64,000 nt of DNA, taken from Eutrema japonicum. Taxonomy: Eukaryota; Streptophyta; Magnoliopsida; Brassicales; Brassicaceae. Within the stretch, counting starts at the first letter, position 1. Each line of letters starts with the position of its first letter. Positions 34,092-44,359 of the stretch are shown here, piece by piece. The translations under genes and the position numbers were made by a program. Location: NCBI GenBank assembly GCA_030161315.1, contig BSQW01000010.1, positions 23,934,159-23,998,158 on the forward strand, written 5' to 3'. Under the pieces are notes generated by a model that saw only the letters and a list, made by a program, of their open reading frames with translations, did no database searches and had not been told where the DNA came from.

Positions 34092-34433
34092 TGAACTAGG
34101 ACGTCTTGATATTGATGTATCTTCTGATTGAACCGTTGGATCGTCCTCAAATCACTTGGAATGGAAAGGTAGCTGGTCCATCTTGAATATATCCATAATT
34201 TGGCTAGATCAGACGGTGAGAAGAATCTCTTTGGTAGTTGAATTTCTGACGTTTTGACTCTGAGCCGAAAATCTAGTTTTTCTCTAATTTGCAATGTTTT
34301 TGCCTAAGTATCCTGAAAAGAGTCTTGAAACAATAAATATGCGAAAATCGTGATAAAACACAAAAAATGAATGAAACACTTATTATAGTGTTCTAAAATA
34401 GATAGTAAAATGGGTATAAATACAGTGTTATCA

Positions 34434-35161
34434 AGCATCGAGGATACCCGAACGAGATTAGTCGAGAGAAACTAGATGAATTCAACCGCGTGGTTCGCGA
34501 TCTACCTCAAGGAACCACGTTTGCTAGAGCTTGCATGGACCACATGTTTGGTTACTTCTTTTGTGAAAGCAAATAATCCATCTCGGAGATAGAAGATCTC
34601 TTCACGAATGCTAGAAACGGAAGACCCGTTCGAAGCCTCCATAATATTCAAGACCAAGGGCAGTTTCTAATCTGTTGCAACATCCGAGGATTCGAGGTCA
34701 ACAACATTCTTTGTGACTCCGGAGCCTACCTTAGCATCATGTCAACATCAACCTCCAAACGCCTCGATATTAAGCACGTGCATCGTACCCGAACGAAAAT
34801 TAGCATGGCTGATGAGACTTATGCTACACCGAAGGGGATCGCCTATGACATGCCCGTGAGGATTGGAGATTGCATAGTCTATGTTGATTTCTACATCGTC
34901 AAGAAGACGAAAGTTTATTCTACACCGGTAATCCTAGGATTTCCTTTCTTGTCAACTACCGAAGCCATCATGGATTGGCCAAATCGATGTACCTCCTTTG
35001 CCAACATCGACAAAGATGTACTCTACACCGCTGTCCCGCTCAAGAATAGAGAAGAAAAACAACTCAAGTCGAAGGATCTATATCCCGACCAAGAATGGAG
35101 CGATGAGGCATATGCCGAGGAGACCGAAAAATACTTGTCGAAAGACATTGTGTTTCCGTGA
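34434..35161 (+). pseudogene. gag-protease continuation of host plus-strand element
   Basis: After the AGCAT duplication the host frame continues from 15219. It shows RACMDHMFGYFFCESK, a TAA, and then an open frame that includes the retropepsin motif LCDSGAYLSIMS (about 34708-34745) and the flap-like VILGFPFLSTTEAIMDWP, ending in LSKDIVFP at 35161. The open part of at least 140 codons, with an intact DSG triplet, makes this the best preserved protease of the family here. A standalone protease without RT is unusual and suggests retention from an autonomous parent. Confidence 0.8.
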
Positions 35162-35367
35162 TTGAGCTCATCTCGCTACAAACGTCTAGCTAAACGACTT
35201 TAAACAAAAGTGCTCAATGGGAGGCAACCCATTTAGGTACATTTTTATTTTTAATATTTCTTTCTTTTCTATTAACATTTTCTTTTTCTTAGTTTCAGTT
35301 TTCAGTAAAAATAATAATCAAAAATAAAAAATTTCAAAAAAAAAAGAAAAAAAGAAAAGTCTAAAAT

Positions 35368-35613
35368 ATGGAAACACGGTTCGAAATTGCTCGGTCCAGC
35401 ACGAACAGAGAAGAAACGTTTGGCCGGAAAAGAGGCCTGGCCGCGGGTGCAACACCCCGAGCCGTGACCAGCCTTCCCTTACCCGCGGTCGCGATCAACC
35501 GACCCGCGGCAAAACTTTACTTGGCGCGGTGGCATCCCTTCAACTCGCGGCCAACCCTCTATCGATCACAGTCGAGTTCCTTATATACGCGATCGATTCC
35601 CATCCATTTCTGA
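35368..35613 (+). CDS. Small 3' ORF (host copy)
   Basis: 81 codons starting METRFEIARSSTNREETFGRK-like, the counterpart of the minus-strand frame at 21503. Residues beyond 35 diverge with the repeat array. No known domain; translation is uncertain. Confidence 0.35.
   Translation: METRFEIARSSTNREETFGRKRGLAAGATPRAVTSLPLPAVAINRPAAKLYLARWHPFNSRPTLYRSQSSSLYTRSIPIHF
35441..35550 (+). repeat. 21-bp phased CCGCGG array (3' UTR, host copy)
   Basis: Units start at 35441 (CCGCGG), 35462 (CCGTGA), 35483 (CCGCGG) and 35504 (CCGCGG) at 21 bp. Two more (GCGCGG at 35524, TCGCGG at 35545) keep 21 bp between each other after a 1-base slip. Confidence 0.88.
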
Positions 35614-36780
35614 CCATCCCCATTAACATTCCCAATCACCACACCACCATTTACCATTCCCATCCATTACCAATCCATTTCCCCCACAACAATTCCATTC
35701 CCACATCCATTCCTGACAATTTCTAGGTAAGTTTCTTTTTTACCAAACCTTTTTTAATTATTACATACTCTATTTCTCTTCCTTGCTCGATTTATTTCAC
35801 ACTAAGGACATTGTGATTTAAGTTTGGGGGAGGATTTCATCCCTTACTAACCCCCTTTTCTTTCATGAGTCTTTGCATTTTTCGTGCTTTCTTTTAAATT
35901 TATCAAATTTTCAATAAATAGGTATACGATTTGAGGGAATGATGACAGAAATCCCTGACAATAACCTACCAATAAGCTTCTACGCTATTTCCTAGTAACA
36001 TGCTCTTTCGTAATTTGGTTCTACACTAGGGGGTAGCTAGAGTTTTTGTTAATGCGAAATCCCCATAGGAATTTAAACTGTAGAGATTCTTTAGGATGAA
36101 ATATACTAGCTCTGTTATACTTGAACTTTACCTTGACTTAATTTTCTAATTAAAGGTTTAGGCAAAAATAACGAATCATACATTCAAAATGTTCTTTTTC
36201 ATTTTACCACTCTTTGTCGTACCTGAGTGGCCAGCTCATCTTTAGTTGGTACCCCACCCGAACCTTAACCATTTTTCAAACCTCATGCATTTTTTCTTTG
36301 TGTCTCATGTGCAGAAATGTGCAAAAACGCCGGAGAGGGAGGAACGACAGAATTTTCAAGCATTAAAGACGGAGACTATACTTGATTGGTGGATGTGAAA
36401 TCAAAAACAGACGAGAGCTTGGTTCTACCTTGGAAAACTCATAAACACAGTATAATTTCATGACCTTAAGACTCTAATTTGATAAATGGCGTTTCCCCCT
36501 TTCAACAAAAAAAAAGTGGAAAATAATTGGAAGGGAAAGGAAACAAGAGCCTAAAGAAAGTCTAGGTTGGTCGAAATTCTTATGAGACATCCATGGTTCG
36601 TGTGGAGACGTCTGTCATTCCGAGCCCACGAAAAAATCTAAGTCTGGAGGAATGATATAAGACTCGGAATCCACCTTGTCTTATTGACCCACAGTGATCA
36701 AAGGCTAGCAAGCTTGGTGCGAAAATGGGCATGATGATGAGATGGAAGGTGGTTTGATTTACTCTCTCAATCGATGGGGT

Positions 36781-38331
36781 TGATTGACTCTCTTAATATA
36801 TGAACAAAATAGGTTGTTTGAATCACAAAAACAAGCTAAGTCGCTGCGTCTAAATAGTTAAGTGAATCGCACATTTAAGTCGAAAGAACGATTCTTCAAG
36901 AAACACACTTGAAAGAAGAAAAAAACAAAATACTTTTTTGATTCGAGATTGAAAGGTGAGTTTTTACAAGGGACTCTGATGAGTTTATATACTGCTCGAA
37001 ACTAAGCAAGACCAAACGGTCATAAAATACTAAAGATAAAAAGAGACTTGCGCAAATTACAAAAATTAGCCGTTAGGCCCTTCAATGGGGAATCTCGGCC
37101 AAGTAAGGAAAACTGATCCACGCTTGAGTCTTGACAGAGTAGGCAAATAGGTGTGGTGTCTTCGGACGTCCAGGTTCAATGAATGAGTGATCAAGTCGTA
37201 GCAGCAGCAAGGATATAGCCGTTGGAGAGTTAAGACGCCAAGTGTGAACATGATGAATGCACTTGGGTCTAAATGAGGAAATTCGGTCCATGTGCATCTC
37301 CAATTGATCCTGTATTTTTGGTATAACTAAAGACGCCTTGTAGAATCTCTAGATGTTGAATAATATCCCCAGGTCACTAAACTCTTGTAGATAAAAAACT
37401 AAACCCGTTGGAACTGGGATTTGCCATAAACGGAACAAAGTCAAACCGTATTGGAAAAAGGGGTATAACTTGAGGATCCGATGGGCATTTCTTCGGATCT
37501 TGGGCGTGTTGGATCCAGGAGAGACCCAACAATATTCTCCAATATTTTTTGAGCCGAGATCGTGGATGATTTGGGCTATGTAGCACGATCTTTGGCCTAG
37601 ACGTGCAATTGGGATTGAAACCTGTCCGCCAACCGGTAAAGTGAATAACTTCCCAACCAAAACCGGTATTGGCATGTATCCAATTCGATGTATGTCTCTG
37701 ATGGATAAAGATTCCATACCAAGTGGATGTGTGGCTTAATTCCTCCTGGTTGGTCGGAAACCTCCAATTAAAGCGCGTATGTCCAAATTGGATAAGTTGG
37801 GGATCACCTTAATTTTGTATATTGAATAACTCCTTCGTCTGAACTCCAATTGGACTGATTCCACTTCGAGGCGTGCTCTGGTTGAGTTAAAAATGGATTT
37901 CAAGTAGTCATTGGGTTGGACCAGTTGATCTTGGTTTTCATCTGGACTGAACAAGGCTCTAAGGTCTTCTCTGGTCGAGTAGAATCTTTACTAACTCTCT
38001 TTGGTTCGGTCTGGTTAAGCTTGAGTGGTCTGATGGCTTCTTAGTGATGTTCATAGGTGTTTTGTCTTGAGAATTGCCGCCATTGAGGTTAGTTGGCCGG
38101 TGAAACTCCAAGCTTTCACCTCTGGTTTGATTCGATTCTCCTTTGAACTCCATTTCTTCCTCCGGTTCAGCTTCAATAAGGTCTCCTTGGTCTAGTCTAG
38201 TTTGATCAAGGCTGATGTCTTTCAAAACACTAAAAAATGGAAATCACTTGAAAACCATTGAAAACAGAGTTAAAACACATGTAAAATATATTAAAGTGAT
38301 CAATAAAAATGGCCAAAAATAGGTGTTATCA
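36781..38331 (-). repeat. 3' LTR of a minus-strand Athila-type element, chimeric
   Basis: On the minus strand it starts TGATAACACC (38331), preceded by the polypurine tract AAGTCTAGGGGAGT, and ends at 36781 (GAGTCAATCA). The first 115 bases or so match the Athila LTR at 41262. Left of about 38215 the similarity switches: 37960-36980 resembles the LTR of the 42179 element, including GAAGTGGAATCAGTCCAATTG, GGACATACGCGCTTTAATTG, an ACGGCTAATTTTTG string and a TATA box (TATATAAAC at 36983-36991). The long frame of that other LTR is broken here by shifts and stops. Confidence 0.7.
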
Positions 38332-38654
38332 ACTCCCCTAGACTTAGTTCTTTATTTGTCCTCAAACAAAACAGAAATCTAACCTTGGAAAGAATTTTTC
38401 GAGAATATATGAACTAACAAAAATCTCAGAGACCGTCCTTCTAAACCATAACCAACGTAATGCATCAATTGGACTTAGTCTAGAAAACTCTCACTAAAGT
38501 ACTGCAACGCTAGTCCGTCATTCGAAAATCTAACCACTTAAACCCTAACTTTCAGTCAACTAGCTCTTAACATTCATTAAGGGTTGCGTGATTCTCATCG
38601 AAAATACAAACCAACACAATCAAGGCTAGGCATTAAAGGGCTTTTTAGAGGTGA
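38332..38654 (-). other. 3' untranslated fragment of minus-strand Athila-type element
   Basis: Starts with the rc polypurine tract and the block TTTGTCCTCAAACAAAAC shared with 19712 and 41290. It follows those copies to GAGGTGAGGTTA (38650) and then stops matching where the DUF1985 sequence begins. Confidence 0.65.
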
Positions 38655-38739
38655 GGTTATATATGTAATAATGGAACAACTGAGTAAAATTGGGACAACT
38701 GAATAAATTGGAACAACTAAGGAATACTAGTTCTTCTAA

Positions 38740-39800
38740 TGCTGGAGAACTCTAGTGAGGTAGATGAGAAGGATGAGGAGAAGGATGATGGGGGGGGGAT
38801 AAGGAGAACATTGAGGAGGAGGAGGAGTCTGCAATCCAAGTTCTACCACCAGAGAATATTTTCTTTGAACCATGTGAGTATAACATGTCCATCAAGTTGT
38901 CAGGAATGTGCTATGTTGGGAAGGCAGTGAATACTTTAAATAACTTGCTAAATAAAAGTGAGTTGAGGTGGATCAAAACGCACCCTCAATTCAATCACTT
39001 CTTCCACATGTACATGGAGGATTACCATAAATCTATGGGTATATGGATGCTCCTTCTACGCATATTGTCATTAAGCAAGAAGAATGAATGCTAGTTTGTA
39101 GTGAATGGTGTTCTCATCTGGTATTCTCTGAGAGAGTTATGGCTTATTTATGGTTTGAGCTGTCGTAGCTACCCAAAAAATTACTAAAGTTTAGGTGGGG
39201 ATAGTCGTAAGTTTGTTGAGAAACATTTTGGGGAAGGGAAGAAGAAAGTAACACTGAAGGATGTCGATGAAAACCTGGAGTCAATGAGAGGGAAACCTTG
39301 TAGAGGTAGGTTGTATATTGTTGTGTTTTACATCTTAGCCAACGTGATTGTTGGGAAGGTGAAGACATGAGAGGGAGCCCCACGTGTAGAGCCATTCTTT
39401 CTCAAAGCAGCGAGTGATCTTGAGTTGTGTAAAACGTTTTCTTGGGGACGATTTGAATCAGAATATGAAAGACATATGTAAGCTAGCGGAAAATTTAGAG
39501 GGGAAAGTGCCTGAATGTGCAAACAAAGTATTTCCTAGTTTCATTCTTTCTATGGAGGTAAATATGCACACCTGAGTGTTACTGGTATAACTATCCTTTA
39601 GCATTTGTTTAGAAATACTTGATGTCTCATGTGTAGTTTCTATCGTTTGAGGCAGTTCTTGGAAGCCACTTCAGAGAAGCTGTTATAGGAGTGAATAGTA
39701 GTTGTCCAAGGATGTGCAAGAACATATTCAAGAAAGGTGATATTAAAGGTTTTGCACTTTTGGAAATAAATATGAAACTTGATGCAACTAAGGTTGGAAA
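38740..39800 (+). pseudogene. DUF1985-domain gene relic
   Basis: An acidic stretch leads into PENIFFEPCEYNMSIKLSGM, then LRWIKTHPQFNHFFHMYMED, MGIWMLLLR, VVNGVLIWYSLREL and SCRSYPKNY, KFVEKHFGEG, KKVTLKDVDENLESM, FFLKAASDLELCKTFSWGRF. These are the successive blocks of the plant DUF1985 domain, usually found in transposon-carried genes with a Ulp1-type protease part. Stops and shifts break the frame (for example TAG at about 39093 and TGA at 39369). A probable GT-AG intron separates it from a second exon near 39640-39795 (FEAVLGSHFREAVIGVNSSCPRMC). The peptidase part is absent. The right end is cut by the LTR at 39904. The carrier element is not identified. Confidence 0.8.
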
Positions 39801-39903
39801 TTAATCCTTATGTAAATTACTAACTATATTCATTAATGATCTATCATGGGGTTGTTTATAAATTTTTTTTCTTGGTATTCACAGGAGATTCATAGTGTGT
39901 TGG

Positions 39904-41262
39904 TGATGTGCTCAGGTTTTAACCGTAGTTGTTTGCAAGTGCACAACTGTGTGTTGTATTACTTAGGGGTCGATCCACTGAAGACCAAGTAACTCCACTA
40001 CGAATTTACTTGAGATTAGAATTGAGCTAAGATGAAAAATATGGGTTTTTGTTTGAGAGATATGAATAGTGACAAAAATAACAACTAATAAACTTAAAAG
40101 ACGAGTAAATAACAAGATGAAATCAATACGAGAAGGTGTTGGGCATTAGGAAATTCGCAGGATATCATGGATTAGCTAACAAGATCATCAAACATAGAGA
40201 ATTCGATAGATATGTTCTAGAACTCGAATCACGATTAGAAAATCGACCTACTCTCGCAGCGTCAATTACTAAACATTCTAAAATACTCACCTCACACAGG
40301 TTATTAAGAAGTTAAACAATCATATATTGTACATATTCGATTTGTTCACAAATCTTCATAACTCAACTCCCGCAGATCATTACGCTTTGCTCATCTAAGT
40401 TAGTTGGGTGATTTAACAAGCTTTCGGAAATTAAATCCACCTAAGAGCAGTAGCTAGATGGTCAATCGAGCAATAAGCAATAGACAAAAACTTATATGAA
40501 AAACTCTAAAGATAAACCCTAATCTACAAACCTACTAATCATTCCATGTATCCCTTTGGAAAAATCTCTTTAAACCCAACTGGGAAACTACTCAATCATA
40601 GCGTAACAAAACATCATAAAAGTATTAAGGGATTACATAAATAAAGATATAAAATAGTGAAGAACGAAGAACACGGAGATCGAATGATGATCTCCTTGCC
40701 CCTCCTCCTCTTTCTTGGTGACGGCTCTCCCTTTATAATGACCTAAACCGAGTATATATATCCTTCAAATTCGTCGGAATGTTTAGGGTTTCGATAATAA
40801 TTGATGGGATAAACTTAAGCTTGAAACGGGCCTCTTGGGATGAAAAATGATGTTGGTCGCAGTCGTGAGTGCTCTGCCCGTGACAGATTGCTTCATGGCC
40901 GCGGGTAGTGCATGTTTCTGCATCAGCTCTGCTTCAAGGCAACATCATATGTCTTCAGTGCATCAACGATATCTGGATATCTAATCGTTGGAATGTCTCC
41001 AAACCAATTGCATGTGAAATCTGGTTGTCTCATCTTTTTGTGTCAAAATTTGGGTATGATCGGACGATGAGAAGGTCTGACGGTCCAAGTTTATCCAAAA
41101 ACGTACGTTTGCTCCAAAATGCACTCTTTTATCCCAAGTTACCTAAAATGTCTTTTAAAACTCGAAAACATGGAAATCACTTAAACCATTCAAAACGGAG
41201 TTAAAATACCTGCAAAAGATAATAAAATGATCCATAAAAATGGTCAAAAACTGGTGTTATCA
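39904..41262 (-). repeat. 3' LTR of another minus-strand Athila-type element
   Basis: TGATGTGCTCAGG (39904) to CTGGTGTTATCA (41262), followed by ACTCCCCCAGACTTAG, the rc polypurine tract. It contains the LTR signature GTGTTGTATTACTTAGGGG (39951), a TATATATA string near 40751 that may be its TATA box, and a short CCGCGG array. Confidence 0.85.
40857..40904 (-). repeat. 21-bp phased CCGCGG array (third LTR)
   Basis: Three units: TCGCAG (40857), CCGTGA (40878) and CCGCGG (40899), 21 bp apart, about 100 bp upstream (minus sense) of a TATATATA string. Confidence 0.75.
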
Positions 41263-42178
41263 ACTCCCCCAGACTTAGATTTTTGTTTGTCTTCAAACAA
41301 AACAGAAATCTATGTTCGAAAAGAATCTTAAAAACGTAAGGATTAACAACATCTCAGTGACTGTCCTTCTAAACCATAACCAACGTAATGCACCAATCGA
41401 GACTCAGTCAAGAAAATTCTCACCAAAGTACTGCAACGCTAGTCCACAGTATCCGTCATGCAAAAATCTAGGCACTTAAATCCTGACTTTCAGTCAAATA
41501 GCTCTTAATATTCAAGGGTTGCATGATTCACAACAAAAGTACTAACCAAGACAATCAAGGCTAGTTATTAAACGCTTTTAGAGGTGAGGTTAAAAGTGTT
41601 TTACCGTATTTCCACTGAATGATGCTAGATATTATGCAAAACAACAAGAGAGGATGGAGCTGTTGAAATCCACATTTTCCAGTCACTTCCTACTTACATA
41701 AGTGTTGTCGCGAATTCCTCCTTCTTCCGAACTTTTCTGTTTTTGACCTAACTTTTCTACCATTACCCCATACTTATATTTTTCTCCGGGTAATGATTCG
41801 AATGGCGTCTTACTCCTCACAAATGAATCATGGTTTCCTTGGTATAAAAATATCAACCACCTAAGACTATTTAGGCTTTTGTTTCCATTCCTTTTTTTTA
41901 TTATACTTTTCTTTTCTTTTTTGAAAGGGGAAACGCCTTTAGAACGGGAGCCTTAGGGAGGACGAAAATTACTAATAATGAGAGATTTCGAAGGCAACTT
42001 TGAAGTTTGAATTGTTATTGATACCTCTTTAACCGAATCCATCCAATATTTTGTCTTCTCGAGTGATTGAAAAGTGTGTCGTATCTCCCTGTCCGGTGTT
42101 TTTGCACATATATCCACATAAGACATCAAGAGAAGAATGCATGAGGTTAAAAAATAATGGTTAAGATTTGGGGTAGGC
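41263..42178 (-). other. 3' untranslated region of the minus-strand Athila-type element
   Basis: Follows the same order as 19690-20580 (AACTAACCATAACC-like region, GAGGTGAGGTTAAAAGTG, AACAACAAGAGAGGATGGA at 41641). It breaks at 42174-42178 (TAGGC), where a CACTA element and then the LTR element of 42179 inserted. The rest of this Athila copy is not found. Confidence 0.65.
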
Positions 42179-42197
42179 TGATGGGGACATCAGTACC

Positions 42198-43247
42198 ATG
42201 AAAGCTCATGGAACTACTACCACCTCAGAAAGAGACTGTACTGTGCGTACGGCAGGCTTAGATCCTGATCCTATTGGCGACAGCAGAACCTTTCTTGTTG
42301 TTGGGACAGTTGCTCCTACGCTACTATTGCTCAGCACCCATCAAATGGAAGAAGATGCGTGTCTTGAAGAGTTATGCCTCAAGCACAACGATTTAGGCCA
42401 TGAAACCACTTGGGCTACATTCTTAGCTCAACCAGATCACGCGTCGAAGTGGAATCAGTCCAATTGGATCCCAGATGAAGGAGTTATGCTATTTACAAAT
42501 CAGGTGTCTTCCAATTTACCCGATTTGGACATAGGTGCATTGATTGGAGGTTTCCAATCGAACCAGAAAGAATTAAGCTACAAACCGACTTGTTCTGGAA
42601 TCTTGATCCATCAGGGAAGAACCGACAATTGGATTCATCTCATTCCCGGTTCAGACTTGAGAGTTATCGATTTTACAAATCGATGGACCTGCTTTGGACG
42701 CAATCCAGCGACTAGGCCAAAGATCGAGCTACACAGCCCAACTCAGGAAGGATATAAGCCCAGGACCACTTGGATAATATCAATGGGCCTCTCATGGATC
42801 CAGCAAGCTAAAGATCCAGCGAAATGCCCATCGGATCCACATGTTACACCCATTTTCCCAAAACGGGTTGACTTGGTTCTGTTTAAGGAAATTCTTCGAT
42901 CCAATGGTTGCTACACCTTGCAAACATATCTATGGCGACCAGGAGAGATTCTAAGGCAACTAAGGAAGCTTGCAAACACCTTACCATGCACCAACACACA
43001 CAGGATCAGGCGGATCCCCTTGCAAGTATACTTTCCTTTTATGGCTGCGTTCACACTTAGGGCCATAAATGGCCAACAGATCCTTGCCTTTGAATGCCAC
43101 GACTTGGGCAACCTTTATGGAGATCAGAATGTTCCAGAGAGGCTCACATATCCTCTCAAACCGTCCAGATACAAGGCGACATCACAGCTGCCTTATTTTG
43201 CCGATTTGCTCATTATTGTCCAACGGCTAGTTTTTGATCATCTTTGA
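42198..43247 (+). CDS. 349-codon LTR-embedded ORF of unknown function
   Basis: ATG 42198 to TGA 43247, wholly inside the LTR and upstream of the TATA box. It starts MKAHGTTTTSERDCTVRTAG and includes LPDLDIGALIGGFQ, WIISMGLSWIQQAKDP and VYFPFMAAFTLRAINGQQ. I recognise no domain, signal peptide or clear membrane segment. The 3' LTR copy is also open, with several amino-acid differences. A diverged relative in the LTR at 36781-38331 is broken (LSNLDIRALIGGF at about 37760). It may be a captured or element-specific gene, or an accident of composition; its position before the promoter argues that only the 3' copy, fused to gag, would be transcribed from this element's own promoter. Confidence 0.5.
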   Translation: MKAHGTTTTSERDCTVRTAGLDPDPIGDSRTFLVVGTVAPTLLLLSTHQMEEDACLEELCLKHNDLGHETTWATFLAQPDHASKWNQSNWIPDEGVMLFTNQVSSNLPDLDIGALIGGFQSNQKELSYKPTCSGILIHQGRTDNWIHLIPGSDLRVIDFTNRWTCFGRNPATRPKIELHSPTQEGYKPRTTWIISMGLSWIQQAKDPAKCPSDPHVTPIFPKRVDLVLFKEILRSNGCYTLQTYLWRPGEILRQLRKLANTLPCTNTHRIRRIPLQVYFPFMAAFTLRAINGQQILAFECHDLGNLYGDQNVPERLTYPLKPSRYKATSQLPYFADLLIIVQRLVFDHL

Positions 43248-43280
43248 TTTGTTTCTTGCTAAGAATTTCGTGTAGAGCAT

Positions 43281-43288
43281 TATATAAG
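43281..43288 (+). promoter_or_regulatory. LTR TATA box (5' LTR)
   Basis: TATATAAG, about 30 bases after the end of the LTR ORF. An identical box is at 46561-46568 in the 3' LTR. Confidence 0.7.
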
Positions 43289-43546
43289 CTCATCTTAGCT
43301 TTCATTTGTATTCACGCAGACAATAAGAATTTTCCTTGGTTATTTTCGAGTTTTTGTTTGGAACAAAAACGTTTTCTCTCTTTAGATCGTGAGTGAGTCC
43401 GATCCTTAGGGAAACCCCTTGAAGTATCAAGAGACCGTCGCCTCTCTTGTGGTTCTGATCGCCCCACCAGCAACCTCCATCTTATCCCGTTGATAGAAGA
43501 GAGAGACCTTAGTCCAGCTTCTACAACACTTGAGCTCGTATCATTT

Positions 43547-43558
43547 TGGTATCAGAGC
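43547..43558 (+). other. Primer-binding site
   Basis: TGGTATCAGAGC, three bases after the 5' LTR. It matches the initiator-methionine tRNA 3' end used by many plant LTR elements, unlike the Athila-type sites in this window. Confidence 0.92.
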
Positions 43559-44359
43559 TTCAAAAGCTCCTGAATCTAAGGTGTAAACGTTCCTTTATCA
43601 TCTTTTAATTTTCTGTATTTTTTTTTTCTGTTCTTGTTAGGTTGCTAGATTCAAAAAAAAAAAAAAAATAGAAGAACCCTTTTGCTTTGTGTCGATTTTT
43701 TTTTTAATAAGATTAATCAAAAAAAAAAAAGGAAACTTAGCTTATTCTTAGTTATTCGATTTTGCAATTTTTCCATTTAGGATTTTAGTCAAAAAAATTA
43801 TAGAAGAACCCTAATTATTTTGTGTCGATTTCTTTGTGTACCTTAGCAATATTAATCAAAAAAAAAAAAGGAAACTTAGCATATTCTTAGTTAGTCAAAA
43901 AAAAAAAAATTGTTCTTGTTTCAATTCTGTTCTTAGTTATTTTGTTATTTGATTTCTCAAAAATTAAAACCAAATAAAAAATTGTGATTTGATTCTTTTC
44001 ATTCTGTTTTGTTCTTGTTTCCTCATAAATCAAAAACCTCAAAAAAAAATTTGAGTTTTTTTTATCCGGAAATCATTTGTGCTTTATTCCTGTTTTAATT
44101 AAAATCTAAAAATCCATAAAATAATTTGTGATTGTCGATTTCCTTATATTATAAACCAGAAAATAAAAAAATAAGAATTTATTTCCTTTTGTTTTGTTTG
44201 AATTTCGAAATTTGTTTTAGTCAAAAAAAAAAAAAAAAAAACCATCGTTTTGATTTTTGCCATTTATTTGTTTCCTTTTCTTGCTTATTACGATTCTGAT
44301 TTTTTTGATTCATTGTCTTCTTTGTTTTTGGCAAGGAAACCTAGGACACAGCAGCCGCC
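43559..44359 (+). other. AT-rich leader with internal duplication
   Basis: Noncoding, many A and T runs. A unit of about 135 bp is present twice: AGAAGAACCC followed by TTTGTGTCGATTT and GGAAACTTAGC occurs at about 43670-43745 and again at 43803-43880. The leader would contain the packaging signal; none can be pinpointed. Confidence 0.6.

Larger units (their letters stand above)
15220..34433 (-). mobile_element. Minus-strand non-autonomous Athila-type LTR retrotransposon with nested insertions
   Basis: The left end TGATGCAAGCGG (15220) and right end GTGTTATCA (34433) are flanked by the 5-bp duplication AGCAT (15215-15219 and 34434-34438). Joining the flanks restores the plus-strand frame of the host element. 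In minus orientation the order is 5' LTR (34433-32925), primer site (32914-32897), gag-like and protease-like frames (32788-30430), 3' untranslated region, polypurine tract (19702-19690) and 3' LTR (19689-15220). There is no reverse transcriptase or integrase, so it must have moved using enzymes from another element. Secondary insertions are a Mutator-like element in the 3' LTR and a LINE plus a further LTR element in the internal part. Confidence 0.93.
32925..34433 (-). repeat. 5' LTR of minus-strand Athila-type element (1509 bp)
   Basis: On the minus strand it starts TGATAACACTG (34433) and ends GCTATCA (32925). It keeps the empty site for the MULE found in the other LTR. Followed on the plus side by the AGCAT target duplication. 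Confidence 0.93.
35162..36780 (+). other. 3' untranslated region of host plus-strand element
   Basis: Noncoding region matching the minus copy (21500-19700) in reverse. It contains the GGGAGGCAACCCATT string (35219-35233) that follows protease in all copies (also 30449 in reverse and 48370), the small ORF at 35368, the CCGCGG array, a polypurine-like string at 35818-35833 and CTAAGTCTGGAGG at 36640. The element's 3' LTR is missing; it is replaced by a minus-strand LTR from 36781. Confidence 0.65.
42179..43543 (+). repeat. 5' LTR (1365 bp)
   Basis: TGATGGGGACATCAG to GAGCTCGTATCA. Carries the 349-codon frame in its U3 part and a TATA box at 43281. Confidence 0.95.

Noticed and set aside
42911..43111. 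Minus-strand 66-codon frame, identical in both LTRs (also 46191-46391)
   Set aside because: Identity follows from the LTRs being a recent duplicate. It is antisense to the longer LTR frame, with no support of its own.
43620..44240. Poly(A) and poly(T) runs as LINE or SINE tails
   Set aside because: They are within the AT-rich leader of an LTR element with intact ends and target duplication, and no 5' element body or extra duplication is seen.
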